Assembly: GCA_041391925.1 (NCBI GenBank)
Contig: JAWKNA010000003.1
Span: forward strand, 558,001-622,000
From: JBPOFM01 sp041391925
GTDB lineage: Bacteria > Bacteroidota > Bacteroidia > Flavobacteriales > Flavobacteriaceae
Direction of reading: 5' to 3'
DNA: 64,000 bases
The translations under genes were made by a program, and so were the position numbers. This document shows, piece after piece, positions 1-9,687 of this stretch. Each line of letters begins with the position of its first letter. The first letter of the stretch is position 1. The notes below the pieces were generated by a model. The model did not search any database. It was not told the DNA's origin and saw only the letters and a program-made list of their open reading frames with translations.

Positions 1-96
1 ATTGAAAGAAATGGAGTGGATGATTTCTTTTTCATCTGTTTCAGATTTGAAGGATAGGGAAAGGTTCTGAACTTTAAGGATTAAATCATTTTCCAT
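1..96 (-). CDS. ABC transporter ATP-binding protein, N-terminal fragment
   Basis: A 32-codon open frame reads leftwards off the window edge from an ATG at 94-96. The peptide begins MENDLILKVQNLSLSF and continues to HSISFN. This is the usual N-terminal beta-strand pattern of oligopeptide/nickel-type (DppD/OppD-like) ABC ATPases (L-x-V-x-N-L-S-x-S-F, then ISF before the Walker A loop). The Walker A motif lies outside the window, so the family is inferred from the start only. It is divergent from the metalloprotease at 264, with 167 bp between them. Confidence 0.6.
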   Translation of the reverse strand, partial: MENDLILKVQNLSLSFKSETDEKEIIHSISFN

Positions 97-263
97 GTTT
101 AAAAGTAATCATTTTCTTCAATAGTGACGTGGAAAAACCGTAAAATGAAGATAATTTACGAAAACGTTATAGTATTTATTAACAACATGGTTATTATTCT
201 AAAAATAATGCTAAATTCGACAACTTTAACCCTTAAAATTAATATTAATTTAATCAGCAAATC

Positions 264-3200
264 ATGACAAAAAATCTACTTTGTATCCTCATGTTTTTGA
301 GTGTTACAATCGCATTCCCGCAAAAGTCCAATCTTTGGCAAAAACAGTCAGCCGTCAGCAGTTCTCGAATTAAGGTTGATAAAAAAAACTTACCAACGTC
401 ACAAATCTACAGCCTTGATGTCAATAATCTAAAACAGATATTGAGCCAGGCCCCAAAAAGGGAGTCGAATTCAAAATCGTCGAATATTATCATCTCCTTC
501 CCGAATCATCAAGGGCAAATGGAACGTTTTAGAATTATTGAAGCCTCGGTTATGGAAGCAGACTTGCAAGCAAGATTTCCAGAAATTAGGTCATATGCTG
601 GTCAAGGTATCGACGACCCAACAGCAGTGATTCGTTTTAGTATTTCACCATTAGGATTTCAAAGCATGCGCTTATCTGCAAACGAACCAGCGTCTTTCAT
701 TGAACCTATTACCAGTGATTTGTCGCGATATTCAGTATATACACGAGCCGATATTAGGGCTACCTATAATGATTTTGAATGTAAAGTAACGGATGTCATG
801 AACCAAAATATCAATGGTGTCGCCATGAGAAATGCTGATGATGGCATTCTAAGACGTTACCGTTTAGCCATGTCCGTGACAGGAGAATACACACAATATT
901 TTGGAGGTACAAAAGCTTTGGCATTATCTGCAATAAATGCAACGATGACACGTGTCAACGGAGTTTTTGAAAATGATTTTAATGCGACGATGGTTTTGAT
1001 ATCCAATACAGATGCGGTGATTTATACCAATGCAAGTTCCGATCCTTACAGTACCAACGATTCACAATGGAACAGTCAGTTGCAAAGCACTTTGAACAGT
1101 GTTATTGGAAGCGCCAACTATGACATTGGGCATCTGATGGGAGCTACGGGGAATAACGGAAATGCAGGATGTATTGGATGTGTATGTGTTAATAACCAAA
1201 AAGGAAGTGGGTATACAACCAGCACAGTTCCAACAGGTGATAATTTTGATATCGATTTTGTAGCACATGAAATGGGTCATCAATTTGGAGCCAATCATAC
1301 CTTTACTTTTAGCAACGAAAGTGGAACAGGCGCACAGATGGAACCTGGAAGCGGCTCAACCATTATGGGATATGCCGGAATTACTGGGGCAACCGATGTA
1401 CAGCCACATAGTGACCCTTATTTTCATGCAAGGTCCATTGAGCAAGTAACAGATTATATCAAAACCACCAGTTGCCAAACGAATATCAATACAGGCAATG
1501 CTGTACCAACGGCAAATGCTGGCTCCAACTACACAATTCCAAAAGGGACACCATTTGTTTTGACAGGCTCTGCTACAGACGCTAATTCTGGAGATGTGCT
1601 GACATACTGTTGGGAACAGTACAATACAGGCAACTCTTCAGGAACGTATCCAAGCACAACTCGGACTTCGGGTGTAGCATTTCGTTCGTATAATCCAACG
1701 ACAGACACTAAACGTTATTTTCCAAGATTGGAAACCATCAAAACAGGAGCAACATCTTGGCAATGGGAAGCAGTGCCAAATGTAGCAAGAACATTGAATT
1801 TCAGATTAACAGTCAGAGATAACAGAGCAGGAGGCGCAAATAATAATAGCGATGATACTGTGATAACAGTAAACGGAACGGCAGGGCCATTTGTGGTCAC
1901 TGCGCCCAACACAAACGTCAATTGGAATGCCGGAACATCACAAACAGTTACCTGGAGTGTTGCTGGGACAACTGGCAATGGAGTCAATGCTGCCAATGTT
2001 GATATTTTATTGTCGACGGATGGTGGTAACACTTACCCAATTACTATTTTGGCCAATACACCTAACGATGGCTCCCAAGTAATTACAGTACCTAACAATC
2101 CTGGTAGCCAAAATCGAATCATGGTAAAAGGTTCCAATCATATCTTCTTTGATATTTCAAATACTAATTTTACCATTGGTGGTGCAGTATCTTGTACTGC
2201 AAATGTTCCAACAGGATTGTCAGCATCCAACGTTGGTTCATCAAGTGCAACATTGAGCTGGAATTCTGTGACTGGCGCAACGTATGATGTGCAATATCGA
2301 GTGGTAGGAGCTTCTACTTGGACAACAGTTGCGGTCACTGGAACATCCACAAGCCTCTCAGGATTATCTGCAACCACACAATATGAGGCACAGGTGAGAA
2401 GCAAATGTAGTGGCGGAAGCAATTCGGCTTACAGTAGTTCGGTAAATTTCACTACAACTGCTGTTCAATTAAACTATTGTGCTTCTGCAAGTACCAATAC
2501 CAATGATGAATATATAGGACGTGTGCAGTTGAATACGATTAATAATCCTTCGGGAGCGCAATTTTATTCAGATTTCACAAGCATCTCTACCTCATTGAGC
2601 AAAGGAACTCAATATACTGTCACCGTAACTCCAACTTGGACTGGAACTGTCTATAATGAAGGTTATTCAGTTTGGATTGACTATAATGGTGATGGCGATT
2701 TTAGTGATTCTGGAGAACAGGTTTGGACAAAAGCAGCTTCCAAAACCACTCCTGTAAGTGGAAGTTTCACTGTTCCGACAAGTGCTACAAGTGGTGCAAC
2801 CAGAATGCGAGTTTCCATGAAATACAATGGTGTTCCAACAGCATGCGAAACGTTTCAATATGGAGAAGTGGAAGACTATACGGTTAACATCTCTGGTGCA
2901 GCTCCAGATACCACCGCTCCATCTACTCCAACTAATTTAACAGCTAGTGGTACAACTCAAACAACGACTAATCTGTCATGGAGCGCTTCAACTGATAATG
3001 TGGGCGTCACAGGATATGATGTGTACCAAGGGTCTACTGTGATTGCAACAGTTACAGTAACAACCTATCAAGTGACAGGATTAACTGCTGCTACAGCCTA
3101 TTCATTCAGAGTAAGGGCAAAAGACGCTGCAGGCAACGTTTCTGGATATAGCAATACTGTAAACGTGTCAACATTATCAAGCAGCTTATCATACTGTGCG

Positions 3201-3878
3201 TCACAAGGTAACAACACCAATGATGAATATATCGATAGAGTACAATTGGGAAGTATCAATAATTTATCAGGAAATAATGGTGGGTATGCAGACTTCACAA
3301 ATCTGTCCACAACGTTGGTAAAAAGCACTAGCAACACCATTACTATTACGCCAAAATGGACTGGCTCAACGTATAGCGAAGCATACAGAGTTTGGATTGA
3401 CTACAATCAAGATGGTGATTTCAGTGATTCAGGCGAACAGGTTTATAGTAGAAGTAGAACAACTTCTTCTTCTATTTCAGGAAGTTTTACAGTGCCTGCA
3501 TCAGCATTAAATGGAGCGACAAGAATGCGCGTTTCAATGAAATACAATGCATCGCCAACAGCATGTGAAACATTTACCTATGGAGAAGTAGAAGATTACA
3601 CAGTTGTAATTTCATCTTCAGCTAGAGGAGAGGAAGTAGTTGTTATAAACAATCCAGAATTTACAGTGTATCCAAACCCAGTAAAAGGCACTCAATTGAA
3701 TTTAGCAGTAAAAAATATGGAGCCGACACAAGTGGTAATTTACAATGCAATGGGTCAAATGGTTGCTAAACAAATTTTCAACACTACCATCGATGTTACA
3801 AATTTACAAGCAGGCATTTATAGTATTGAAATTAGCTCTGAAACAAAAAAGCTCTCAAAACGATTTATAAAACAATAA
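264..3878 (+). CDS. Secreted T9SS reprolysin-like zinc metalloprotease
   Basis: This 1204-residue exported protease starts with a signal peptide (about residues 1-20). A propeptide-like region follows, then a metzincin catalytic domain with HEMGHQFGANH at 335-345 (zinc ligands H335, H339, H345; catalytic E336) and a Met-turn in STIMGYAG. Downstream are a beta-sandwich module (about 543-638), a fibronectin type III domain (646-730), a GEVED domain (735-875), a second Fn3 (885-970) and a second GEVED domain (975-1112). The last roughly 75 residues form a type A T9SS sorting domain (FTVYPNPV near its start, KKLSKRFIKQ at the end). It should be secreted across the outer membrane and attached to the surface or released. 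Substrates are unknown. The gene at 4062 is a close paralogue. Confidence 0.9.
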   Translation: MTKNLLCILMFLSVTIAFPQKSNLWQKQSAVSSSRIKVDKKNLPTSQIYSLDVNNLKQILSQAPKRESNSKSSNIIISFPNHQGQMERFRIIEASVMEADLQARFPEIRSYAGQGIDDPTAVIRFSISPLGFQSMRLSANEPASFIEPITSDLSRYSVYTRADIRATYNDFECKVTDVMNQNINGVAMRNADDGILRRYRLAMSVTGEYTQYFGGTKALALSAINATMTRVNGVFENDFNATMVLISNTDAVIYTNASSDPYSTNDSQWNSQLQSTLNSVIGSANYDIGHLMGATGNNGNAGCIGCVCVNNQKGSGYTTSTVPTGDNFDIDFVAHEMGHQFGANHTFTFSNESGTGAQMEPGSGSTIMGYAGITGATDVQPHSDPYFHARSIEQVTDYIKTTSCQTNINTGNAVPTANAGSNYTIPKGTPFVLTGSATDANSGDVLTYCWEQYNTGNSSGTYPSTTRTSGVAFRSYNPTTDTKRYFPRLETIKTGATSWQWEAVPNVARTLNFRLTVRDNRAGGANNNSDDTVITVNGTAGPFVVTAPNTNVNWNAGTSQTVTWSVAGTTGNGVNAANVDILLSTDGGNTYPITILANTPNDGSQVITVPNNPGSQNRIMVKGSNHIFFDISNTNFTIGGAVSCTANVPTGLSASNVGSSSATLSWNSVTGATYDVQYRVVGASTWTTVAVTGTSTSLSGLSATTQYEAQVRSKCSGGSNSAYSSSVNFTTTAVQLNYCASASTNTNDEYIGRVQLNTINNPSGAQFYSDFTSISTSLSKGTQYTVTVTPTWTGTVYNEGYSVWIDYNGDGDFSDSGEQVWTKAASKTTPVSGSFTVPTSATSGATRMRVSMKYNGVPTACETFQYGEVEDYTVNISGAAPDTTAPSTPTNLTASGTTQTTTNLSWSASTDNVGVTGYDVYQGSTVIATVTVTTYQVTGLTAATAYSFRVRAKDAAGNVSGYSNTVNVSTLSSSLSYCASQGNNTNDEYIDRVQLGSINNLSGNNGGYADFTNLSTTLVKSTSNTITITPKWTGSTYSEAYRVWIDYNQDGDFSDSGEQVYSRSRTTSSSISGSFTVPASALNGATRMRVSMKYNASPTACETFTYGEVEDYTVVISSSARGEEVVVINNPEFTVYPNPVKGTQLNLAVKNMEPTQVVIYNAMGQMVAKQIFNTTIDVTNLQAGIYSIEISSETKKLSKRFIKQ

Positions 3879-3906
3879 GTTAGGCTAATTCATTTTAATT
3901 TGAAAG

Positions 3907-3935
3907 GTCCAGATGTTATGTCTGGACTTTTTTTA
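3907..3935 (+). terminator. Rho-independent terminator after first metalloprotease
   Basis: GTCCAGA (3907-3913) pairs perfectly with TCTGGAC (3921-3927) around a 7-nt loop and is followed by a run of T. It sits 28 bp after the stop codon at 3878. The stem sequence recurs in the terminator at 8946-8974 behind the paralogous gene. Confidence 0.8.
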
Positions 3936-4061
3936 TTTCATTGATTAATAGAATTTCTCTTTTGAAAAACAACAAAAACCCCGATATTGTCTCATAGAAT
4001 CATAAATTTTATTACTATTGTAAATAGATTAATCGACTATTTGTTAAAATATCACCTACTT

Positions 4062-7000
4062 ATGAAAAAACAAATTACACTTTTAATGGTATGTATGCTT
4101 GTGTTATTAAGCATAAACGCAACGGCCCAAAATAATTTTTGGAAAAACGCCAGTTCTTCTGAATTTCGTTCTACATTAAAAGAACGAGTTTCAAACCCAT
4201 CTAAATACAGAACAATTTCATTGGATACCAATTCCTTTATGGAGTATGCTTCCAATGCAAAAGGAAGGTTTAGCGAGAGCGCAGCCCCTCCTTTGGTTAT
4301 AACTTTGCCATTACCAAACGGAGAAAATGAGACATTTACCTTAGAAGATTCAGAATTGATGCATCCCGATTTGGCAGCAAGGTATCCACAATTAAAAACG
4401 TATTCAGGAAAAGGAATCAATGATAAAACTGCCTCCATCAGGCTTACGTATTCTCCTTATTTTGGCTTTAGTGGTATGATTCTCTCGGGTAAGCATAGTA
4501 CAGTTTATATTGATCCAATTACTTCCGACAATAAATATTACATGTCTTATTATAGAGATAATCTGTCTCAAGCAGTAATTGATTTCGAATGCTCCACCGA
4601 AGAATCAATTATTGAGAGATTGGACATGAATGGTCAAAGCCAACGCGTTGGCGCTTTAGGCGATTGTAACTTGAGAAGATACCGCTTGGCACAGTCATGC
4701 ACAGGAGAATATGCACAATATCACATTGGACAGGCAGGAGGTTCAACAGGAACAACTGCAGGCGACAAAGCCATTGTACAAGCAGCTATGAATTTAACCA
4801 TGAATAGAGTCAATGGGATTTATGAACTCGATTTAGGGATTACAATGCAATTTGTTGCCAATAATGATTTGGTCATTTATCTAAATGCAGCAACCGATCC
4901 TTGGACGAACGAATGGAACACCAAAACAGCCCAAACTCTTGATGCCCAAATAGGGGTTGCAAATTATGATATAGGACATAACTTCAATACCACAGGAGGA
5001 GGAAATGCAGGCTGTATCGCCTGTGTGTGTCTTTCAAACAGTCAAAGTGGCACTCATAAAGGAAGGGGTTATACAGGTCGTTCGGCGCCAGTAGGCGACC
5101 CCTTTGATATCGATTATGTGGCTCATGAAATGGGACATCAGTTTGGTGGATACCATGTTCAAAGCAGTTCAGGATGTCGTTCTGGAAGTGGAAATACCGA
5201 AGTTGAAACTGGTAGCGGAAGTACCATTATGGGTTATGCAGGGATTTGTCCGGCAAATGTGCAAAGCAATAGTGATGATTATTTTGCATATGTGAACATT
5301 AGAGACATAGTCAACTCCATAAATTTTGGTACAGGAAGTGGCTGTGCTGAATTGATTGCTTCTGGTAATAGTGGTCCAAACGCAAACGCTGGTTTAGACT
5401 ATTCCATTCCTATTTCTACACCTTTTAAATTGGAAGGTGTCGGAAGTGACCCTGATGATTCCGGATTGACCTATTGTTGGGAAGAGAATGATCCTGAAAA
5501 CCCTAACACAACTGCGGCTCCTGTTTCTACAAGAGCGGTTGGCCCAATGTTTAGGTCGATAGCACCAGTTTCGGTTCCATATCGCTATTTTCCGAATTTA
5601 ACGGCTATCCGTAATAATACCACTCCTACTTTTGAAGTATTGCCATCTATATCCAGAAGTATGGATTTTTCATTCATTGTAAGGGATAACAATTCCAATT
5701 CTGGATGCACAGCCAGTGACTTAATGACTGTGACAACGGTTGCCGCCGCTGGACCATTCTTGGTAACCTCACCAAACACAAATGTGACTTGGAACGCTGG
5801 CTCCATCCAAACTGTCACATGGAATGTGGCTGGAACCACTGCTGCACCTATCAACTGTGCCAATGTCGATATATTTTTATCTACGGATGGTGGAAATACG
5901 TATCCTATTACTTTGGTAACCTCTACACCAAATGATGGCTCTTATCAAATTGTGGTTCCAAACAATCCAGGCAGTCAAAACAGAATTATGGTCAAGGCAT
6001 CCAATAATATATTCTTTGATATATCCAATACCAATTTCACGATAGGCCCTCCCATATCTTGTACTGCTACGGTTCCAACCGGATTGTCAGCGTTCAATAT
6101 CGGAACCACTTCTGCAACTTTAAGTTGGAATGTTGTTTCCGGAGCAACCTACGATTTAAGATATAGAATTGTTGGCAGCTCAACTTGGACAACAAATACA
6201 GTTTTGGCACTATCGTCAAACTTGACAGGATTGACTTCAGGAACAAATTATGAAGCACAGGTGAGAAGCAAATGTAGTGGAGGGTCAAATTCAGCATATT
6301 CCACTTCATTGAATTTCGCAACGTTAGCCATACCTCCTTGTACTGGGACTCAAATTACATCTTACCCTTATTTGGAAACCTTTGACTCTGGAATCGGTGC
6401 TTGGACTCAAGGTACTGGAGATAATGGCAATTGGACTTTGGACGCAAATGGAACGCCAACTGGTACTACTGGTCCATCTGATGACATAACAGGTGGTGGT
6501 AATTATTATTATCTAGAAGCCAACAATTTTACGTCAGGCCAATCAGCTATTTTCGTTAGTCCTTGTTATGACTTGTCTAGTCTATCCCAAGCATATTTTT
6601 CATTTTATTATCACATGTATGGCAATCAAATGGGGACTCTAAATTTGGATATTACAACTGATAATGGTACCAATTGGATAAATGTATTTACTGCTTCAGG
6701 AAACCTGGGAAATCAATGGAATTTGGGGAATGTTGATATAACTAGCTATGCTGGTCAAACAGTTAAATTTCGATTTAGAGGTATAAGAGGTAGCGGAAAT
6801 AGAAGCGACATGGCCATTGACCATATAGGCCTTTCCACTCAACCAATATTAACATATTGTAGCTCGAACAGCACCAATACCAATTTTGAATATATTAACC
6901 GTGTGCAGCTCAATACATTGAATAACAACAATTCCGGAGCTGGAACCACCAGTACAGGATATTCAAATTTTACAACCAACCCATCATTGATAACCAATCT

Positions 7001-8927
7001 GGTTGGTGGCACGCAGTACACCATAACTATTACCCCTGTATGGCCAGGAACTGTTTATGCGGAAGCCTATTCAGTATGGATTGATTACAATAGGGATGGT
7101 GACTTTACTGATTCTGGAGAACAAGTTTTTTCTTTGACACCAACCACTACAACGCCCGTATCAGGGTCATTTACTGTTCCGACAAACATCAATTATGGCG
7201 CTACCAGAATGAGAATTTCCATGAAAGATACAGGAATTCCAACATCTTGTGAAACGTATCAATATGGCGAAGTGGAGGACTATACCGTGAATCTAATGTA
7301 CGATGGGTTGCTATTTAACAACAATGCTTGGACACCAAGTGCACCATCGGCATCAACGTCGGCTGTTAATGCATTGGTTTTAAATGGAACTTTTGACCTG
7401 AACACTAACATCGCATTGAACAATCTTACCATTAACAATGGTGCCACAATGAATGTCTTGCCTGGACAATCGGTTGAGTTGAATGGAAATTTGACAAGCA
7501 ACGGAAATTTCATCTTGAATTCTAGCTCAACTCAATATTCAAGCCTAATCCCAAATGGAACGGTATCAGGAAATGTTGCCTATCGTCGTCATGTCAATGT
7601 TAATGCAAGTTCTGGTGGGAACGACTTGATTTCTGCCCCTGTTACTGGACAGACTTTTGGCATTTTTGCTGGAGGAAACAGTAATATTGTTTTTAATCCT
7701 GCAAATCTAACTGAAAAGCTTTTTGGGCCTTTTGATAAAGCCACAGGAACTTATTTGACTTACGATACCAATGTACCAGCAGAAGCGTCTGTAATATTGA
7801 ACCCAGGAATAGGTTATAGAGCTGCCTCAATTGACAATGGAACTTTTGGATTTACAGGAACGGTCAATACAGGAACAGTGAATGTAAGCATTTTAAATTC
7901 TGGACCATCTTTTGCCCCTTGGAATTTAATTGGAAATCCGTATCCATCGTATATTAAACTGTCAGACTTTCTAAATACAAATATTAGTCAATTTTTACCC
8001 ACAAGCGCAGCAGTGTATGGATATGATGGCGATGCTTCCGATGGATGGAAAATCTGGAACCTTGCATATTCTCTGGCAAATCCTAACGCCATTATGACTC
8101 CAGGGCAAGGCTTTTTGGTCGCTTCCAAAGTAGGTGGCGGAACAATGGTTTTCAACCCGAACTTTAGGACAATTGCTTCAGGAAATGCACTTTTGGATGA
8201 TGACTTTGTTGAAGGAAGAGAGGCTAACAGCATGGATATCGCTTATCTAAAACTTCAAATGACCAGTGCTTCGAAAATCTCCAGCACCGATTTTTATTTT
8301 ACGGATATTGCAACACAAGGCATGGATGTTGGGTATGATGCAACCGTATTCAATGGCATCGCTCCTAATTTTGCTATCTATTCACATTTGGCAGAGGACA
8401 GTGTTGGGTTGGATATGAGTATTCAGTCCGTCAGTTTTGATGACTTAAACGATAATCTTATTATTCCGTTAGGTGTCAATGCAAGTCAAGGTCAACAAAT
8501 GACCATAAGTATGCCAAATACAACCTTGCCAAGTGATGTTGAGGTGTATTTGGAAGATAATCTTAATAGCACCTTTACTTTGCTAAATTCTGGCAATTAT
8601 AATTTTACCACAGACAGCAATCTTTCTGGAATTGGAAGATTCTTTTTAAGATTTGAGGCATCAACGTTGAGCACTACTGAAAATCAATTGGATTCACTGC
8701 TTATTTATGCATCCTCAAATCCTAAAGAAATTGTAATCAAAGGAACTCTTTTGGACGCTACAAAAGCGACACTTTATGATATTCAAGGAAGACAGATTTT
8801 GTATCAAACTTTGGATCTGAACAAAAATTTTCAGACAATGGATGCTTCAAACTTGAGTTCTGGTGTATATATCGTGAAGTTACAAAGCGCCAATTACTCT
8901 ACGAGTAAGAAACTAATAATTAAATAA
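4062..8927 (+). CDS. Secreted T9SS reprolysin-like zinc metalloprotease (paralogue)
   Basis: A 1621-residue paralogue of the upstream protease. The frame is open from 3987, but the ATG at 4062 is preferred because it starts a clean signal peptide (MKKQITLLMVCMLVLL to ATAQ). The catalytic motif HEMGHQFGGYH is at 355-365 with the same STIMGYAG Met-turn. The order is beta-sandwich (about 565-665), Fn3 (668-757), a MAM-like jelly-roll beginning YLETFDSGIGAW (763-927), one GEVED domain (930-1078), a long beta-rich tail, and a type A T9SS sorting domain (about 1545-1621, ending STSKKLIIK). The MAM-like domain and the tail (1080-1540) are absent from the first copy, so the two have diverged by module exchange after duplication. 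It is expected to be a cell-surface or extracellular protease. Confidence 0.9.
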   Translation: MKKQITLLMVCMLVLLSINATAQNNFWKNASSSEFRSTLKERVSNPSKYRTISLDTNSFMEYASNAKGRFSESAAPPLVITLPLPNGENETFTLEDSELMHPDLAARYPQLKTYSGKGINDKTASIRLTYSPYFGFSGMILSGKHSTVYIDPITSDNKYYMSYYRDNLSQAVIDFECSTEESIIERLDMNGQSQRVGALGDCNLRRYRLAQSCTGEYAQYHIGQAGGSTGTTAGDKAIVQAAMNLTMNRVNGIYELDLGITMQFVANNDLVIYLNAATDPWTNEWNTKTAQTLDAQIGVANYDIGHNFNTTGGGNAGCIACVCLSNSQSGTHKGRGYTGRSAPVGDPFDIDYVAHEMGHQFGGYHVQSSSGCRSGSGNTEVETGSGSTIMGYAGICPANVQSNSDDYFAYVNIRDIVNSINFGTGSGCAELIASGNSGPNANAGLDYSIPISTPFKLEGVGSDPDDSGLTYCWEENDPENPNTTAAPVSTRAVGPMFRSIAPVSVPYRYFPNLTAIRNNTTPTFEVLPSISRSMDFSFIVRDNNSNSGCTASDLMTVTTVAAAGPFLVTSPNTNVTWNAGSIQTVTWNVAGTTAAPINCANVDIFLSTDGGNTYPITLVTSTPNDGSYQIVVPNNPGSQNRIMVKASNNIFFDISNTNFTIGPPISCTATVPTGLSAFNIGTTSATLSWNVVSGATYDLRYRIVGSSTWTTNTVLALSSNLTGLTSGTNYEAQVRSKCSGGSNSAYSTSLNFATLAIPPCTGTQITSYPYLETFDSGIGAWTQGTGDNGNWTLDANGTPTGTTGPSDDITGGGNYYYLEANNFTSGQSAIFVSPCYDLSSLSQAYFSFYYHMYGNQMGTLNLDITTDNGTNWINVFTASGNLGNQWNLGNVDITSYAGQTVKFRFRGIRGSGNRSDMAIDHIGLSTQPILTYCSSNSTNTNFEYINRVQLNTLNNNNSGAGTTSTGYSNFTTNPSLITNLVGGTQYTITITPVWPGTVYAEAYSVWIDYNRDGDFTDSGEQVFSLTPTTTTPVSGSFTVPTNINYGATRMRISMKDTGIPTSCETYQYGEVEDYTVNLMYDGLLFNNNAWTPSAPSASTSAVNALVLNGTFDLNTNIALNNLTINNGATMNVLPGQSVELNGNLTSNGNFILNSSSTQYSSLIPNGTVSGNVAYRRHVNVNASSGGNDLISAPVTGQTFGIFAGGNSNIVFNPANLTEKLFGPFDKATGTYLTYDTNVPAEASVILNPGIGYRAASIDNGTFGFTGTVNTGTVNVSILNSGPSFAPWNLIGNPYPSYIKLSDFLNTNISQFLPTSAAVYGYDGDASDGWKIWNLAYSLANPNAIMTPGQGFLVASKVGGGTMVFNPNFRTIASGNALLDDDFVEGREANSMDIAYLKLQMTSASKISSTDFYFTDIATQGMDVGYDATVFNGIAPNFAIYSHLAEDSVGLDMSIQSVSFDDLNDNLIIPLGVNASQGQQMTISMPNTTLPSDVEVYLEDNLNSTFTLLNSGNYNFTTDSNLSGIGRFFLRFEASTLSTTENQLDSLLIYASSNPKEIVIKGTLLDATKATLYDIQGRQILYQTLDLNKNFQTMDASNLSSGVYIVKLQSANYSTSKKLIIK

Positions 8928-8945
8928 CACTGCGTCCCACCGAAA

Positions 8946-8974
8946 GAAAGTCCAGACGTTACGTCTGGACTTTC
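8946..8974. terminator. Perfect palindrome acting as bidirectional terminator
   Basis: A 14-bp arm (8946-8959) is perfectly repeated inverted at 8961-8974 around a single T. It contains the GTCCAGACGT/ACGTCTGGAC core and ends in CTTT on either strand. It lies between the convergent stop codons at 8927 (+) and 8977 (-), so it can serve both genes. Confidence 0.75.
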
Positions 8975-8976
8975 TT

Positions 8977-9687
8977 CTATATATGAATGATTTCGTTTTC
9001 ATGAAGGATGGCATCACCTCGTAATCTCAAAAAGATTTGCGCCACAGCAATTGTGTCTTTTTCACAATAGGCAACTATTCTATCCATATTTTTTTCTTCA
9101 TAATAAACGCGACATACTTCACTCCCATCAATGTCATCTTTTGGAGAAGGAATTCCAAGGACATTGGTCAACAATTTTAAAGAAGTATAAGTTTTATAAT
9201 CACCGAATTTCCACAATTCCAAAGTATCCAGATGGGGTACTTCCCAAGGTTTTTTGCCGAAAAGATTCAATTTGTATGGCAATTCAATGTTATGGATGAT
9301 CATTCGTCTTGCGATGTATGGAAAATCGAATTCTTTACCATTATGGGCACACAGCAAATGCTTAGCTTGGCTAAAATGGGAAATAAGCAGGGTTTTAAAT
9401 TCCTTTAAAATCTTGATTTCTTCACCATGAAAAGAGGTGACTCTAAAAGTTCGGATGTCACCTTGAATATTGAAATACCCAACTGAAATACAGACAATTT
9501 TTCCAAACTCTGCCCAAATTCCTGCACGTTCGTAGAATTCTTCTGCTGACACTTCACCTCTTTGGTACTGCGATTTCAGTTCCCATAAATGCTGTTTGGT
9601 TTCGTCCAATTCTGAAAAACTTTGGGTTTCAGGTACTGTTTCTATATCCAGAAAAAGTATGTCTTCGAGGTTGAGTTTTGATATCAT
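8977..9687 (-). CDS. DEDD-type 3'-5' exonuclease (PolB-exonuclease-like)
   Basis: A 236-residue protein with an RNase H-like exonuclease fold. Exo I is FLDIET (D14, E16), exo II lies around CAHNGKEFDFPYIARR, and exo III is the YCEKD segment near the C-terminus. These are the metal-binding acidic residues of the DEDD superfamily. The family is the stand-alone predicted 3'-5' exonuclease related to DNA polymerase B proofreading domains, probably acting on DNA in repair. Its ATG overlaps the stop of the upstream hydrolase by 4 bp (9684-9687), indicating translational coupling. Confidence 0.85.
   Translation of the reverse strand: MISKLNLEDILFLDIETVPETQSFSELDETKQHLWELKSQYQRGEVSAEEFYERAGIWAEFGKIVCISVGYFNIQGDIRTFRVTSFHGEEIKILKEFKTLLISHFSQAKHLLCAHNGKEFDFPYIARRMIIHNIELPYKLNLFGKKPWEVPHLDTLELWKFGDYKTYTSLKLLTNVLGIPSPKDDIDGSEVCRVYYEEKNMDRIVAYCEKDTIAVAQIFLRLRGDAILHENEIIHI

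Noticed and set aside
97..263. Strong promoter for the first metalloprotease
   Set aside because: The 167-bp interval is AT-rich, but no sequence fits TAnnTTTG with a proper upstream TTG; TAAATTCG is the nearest and is too weak to call.
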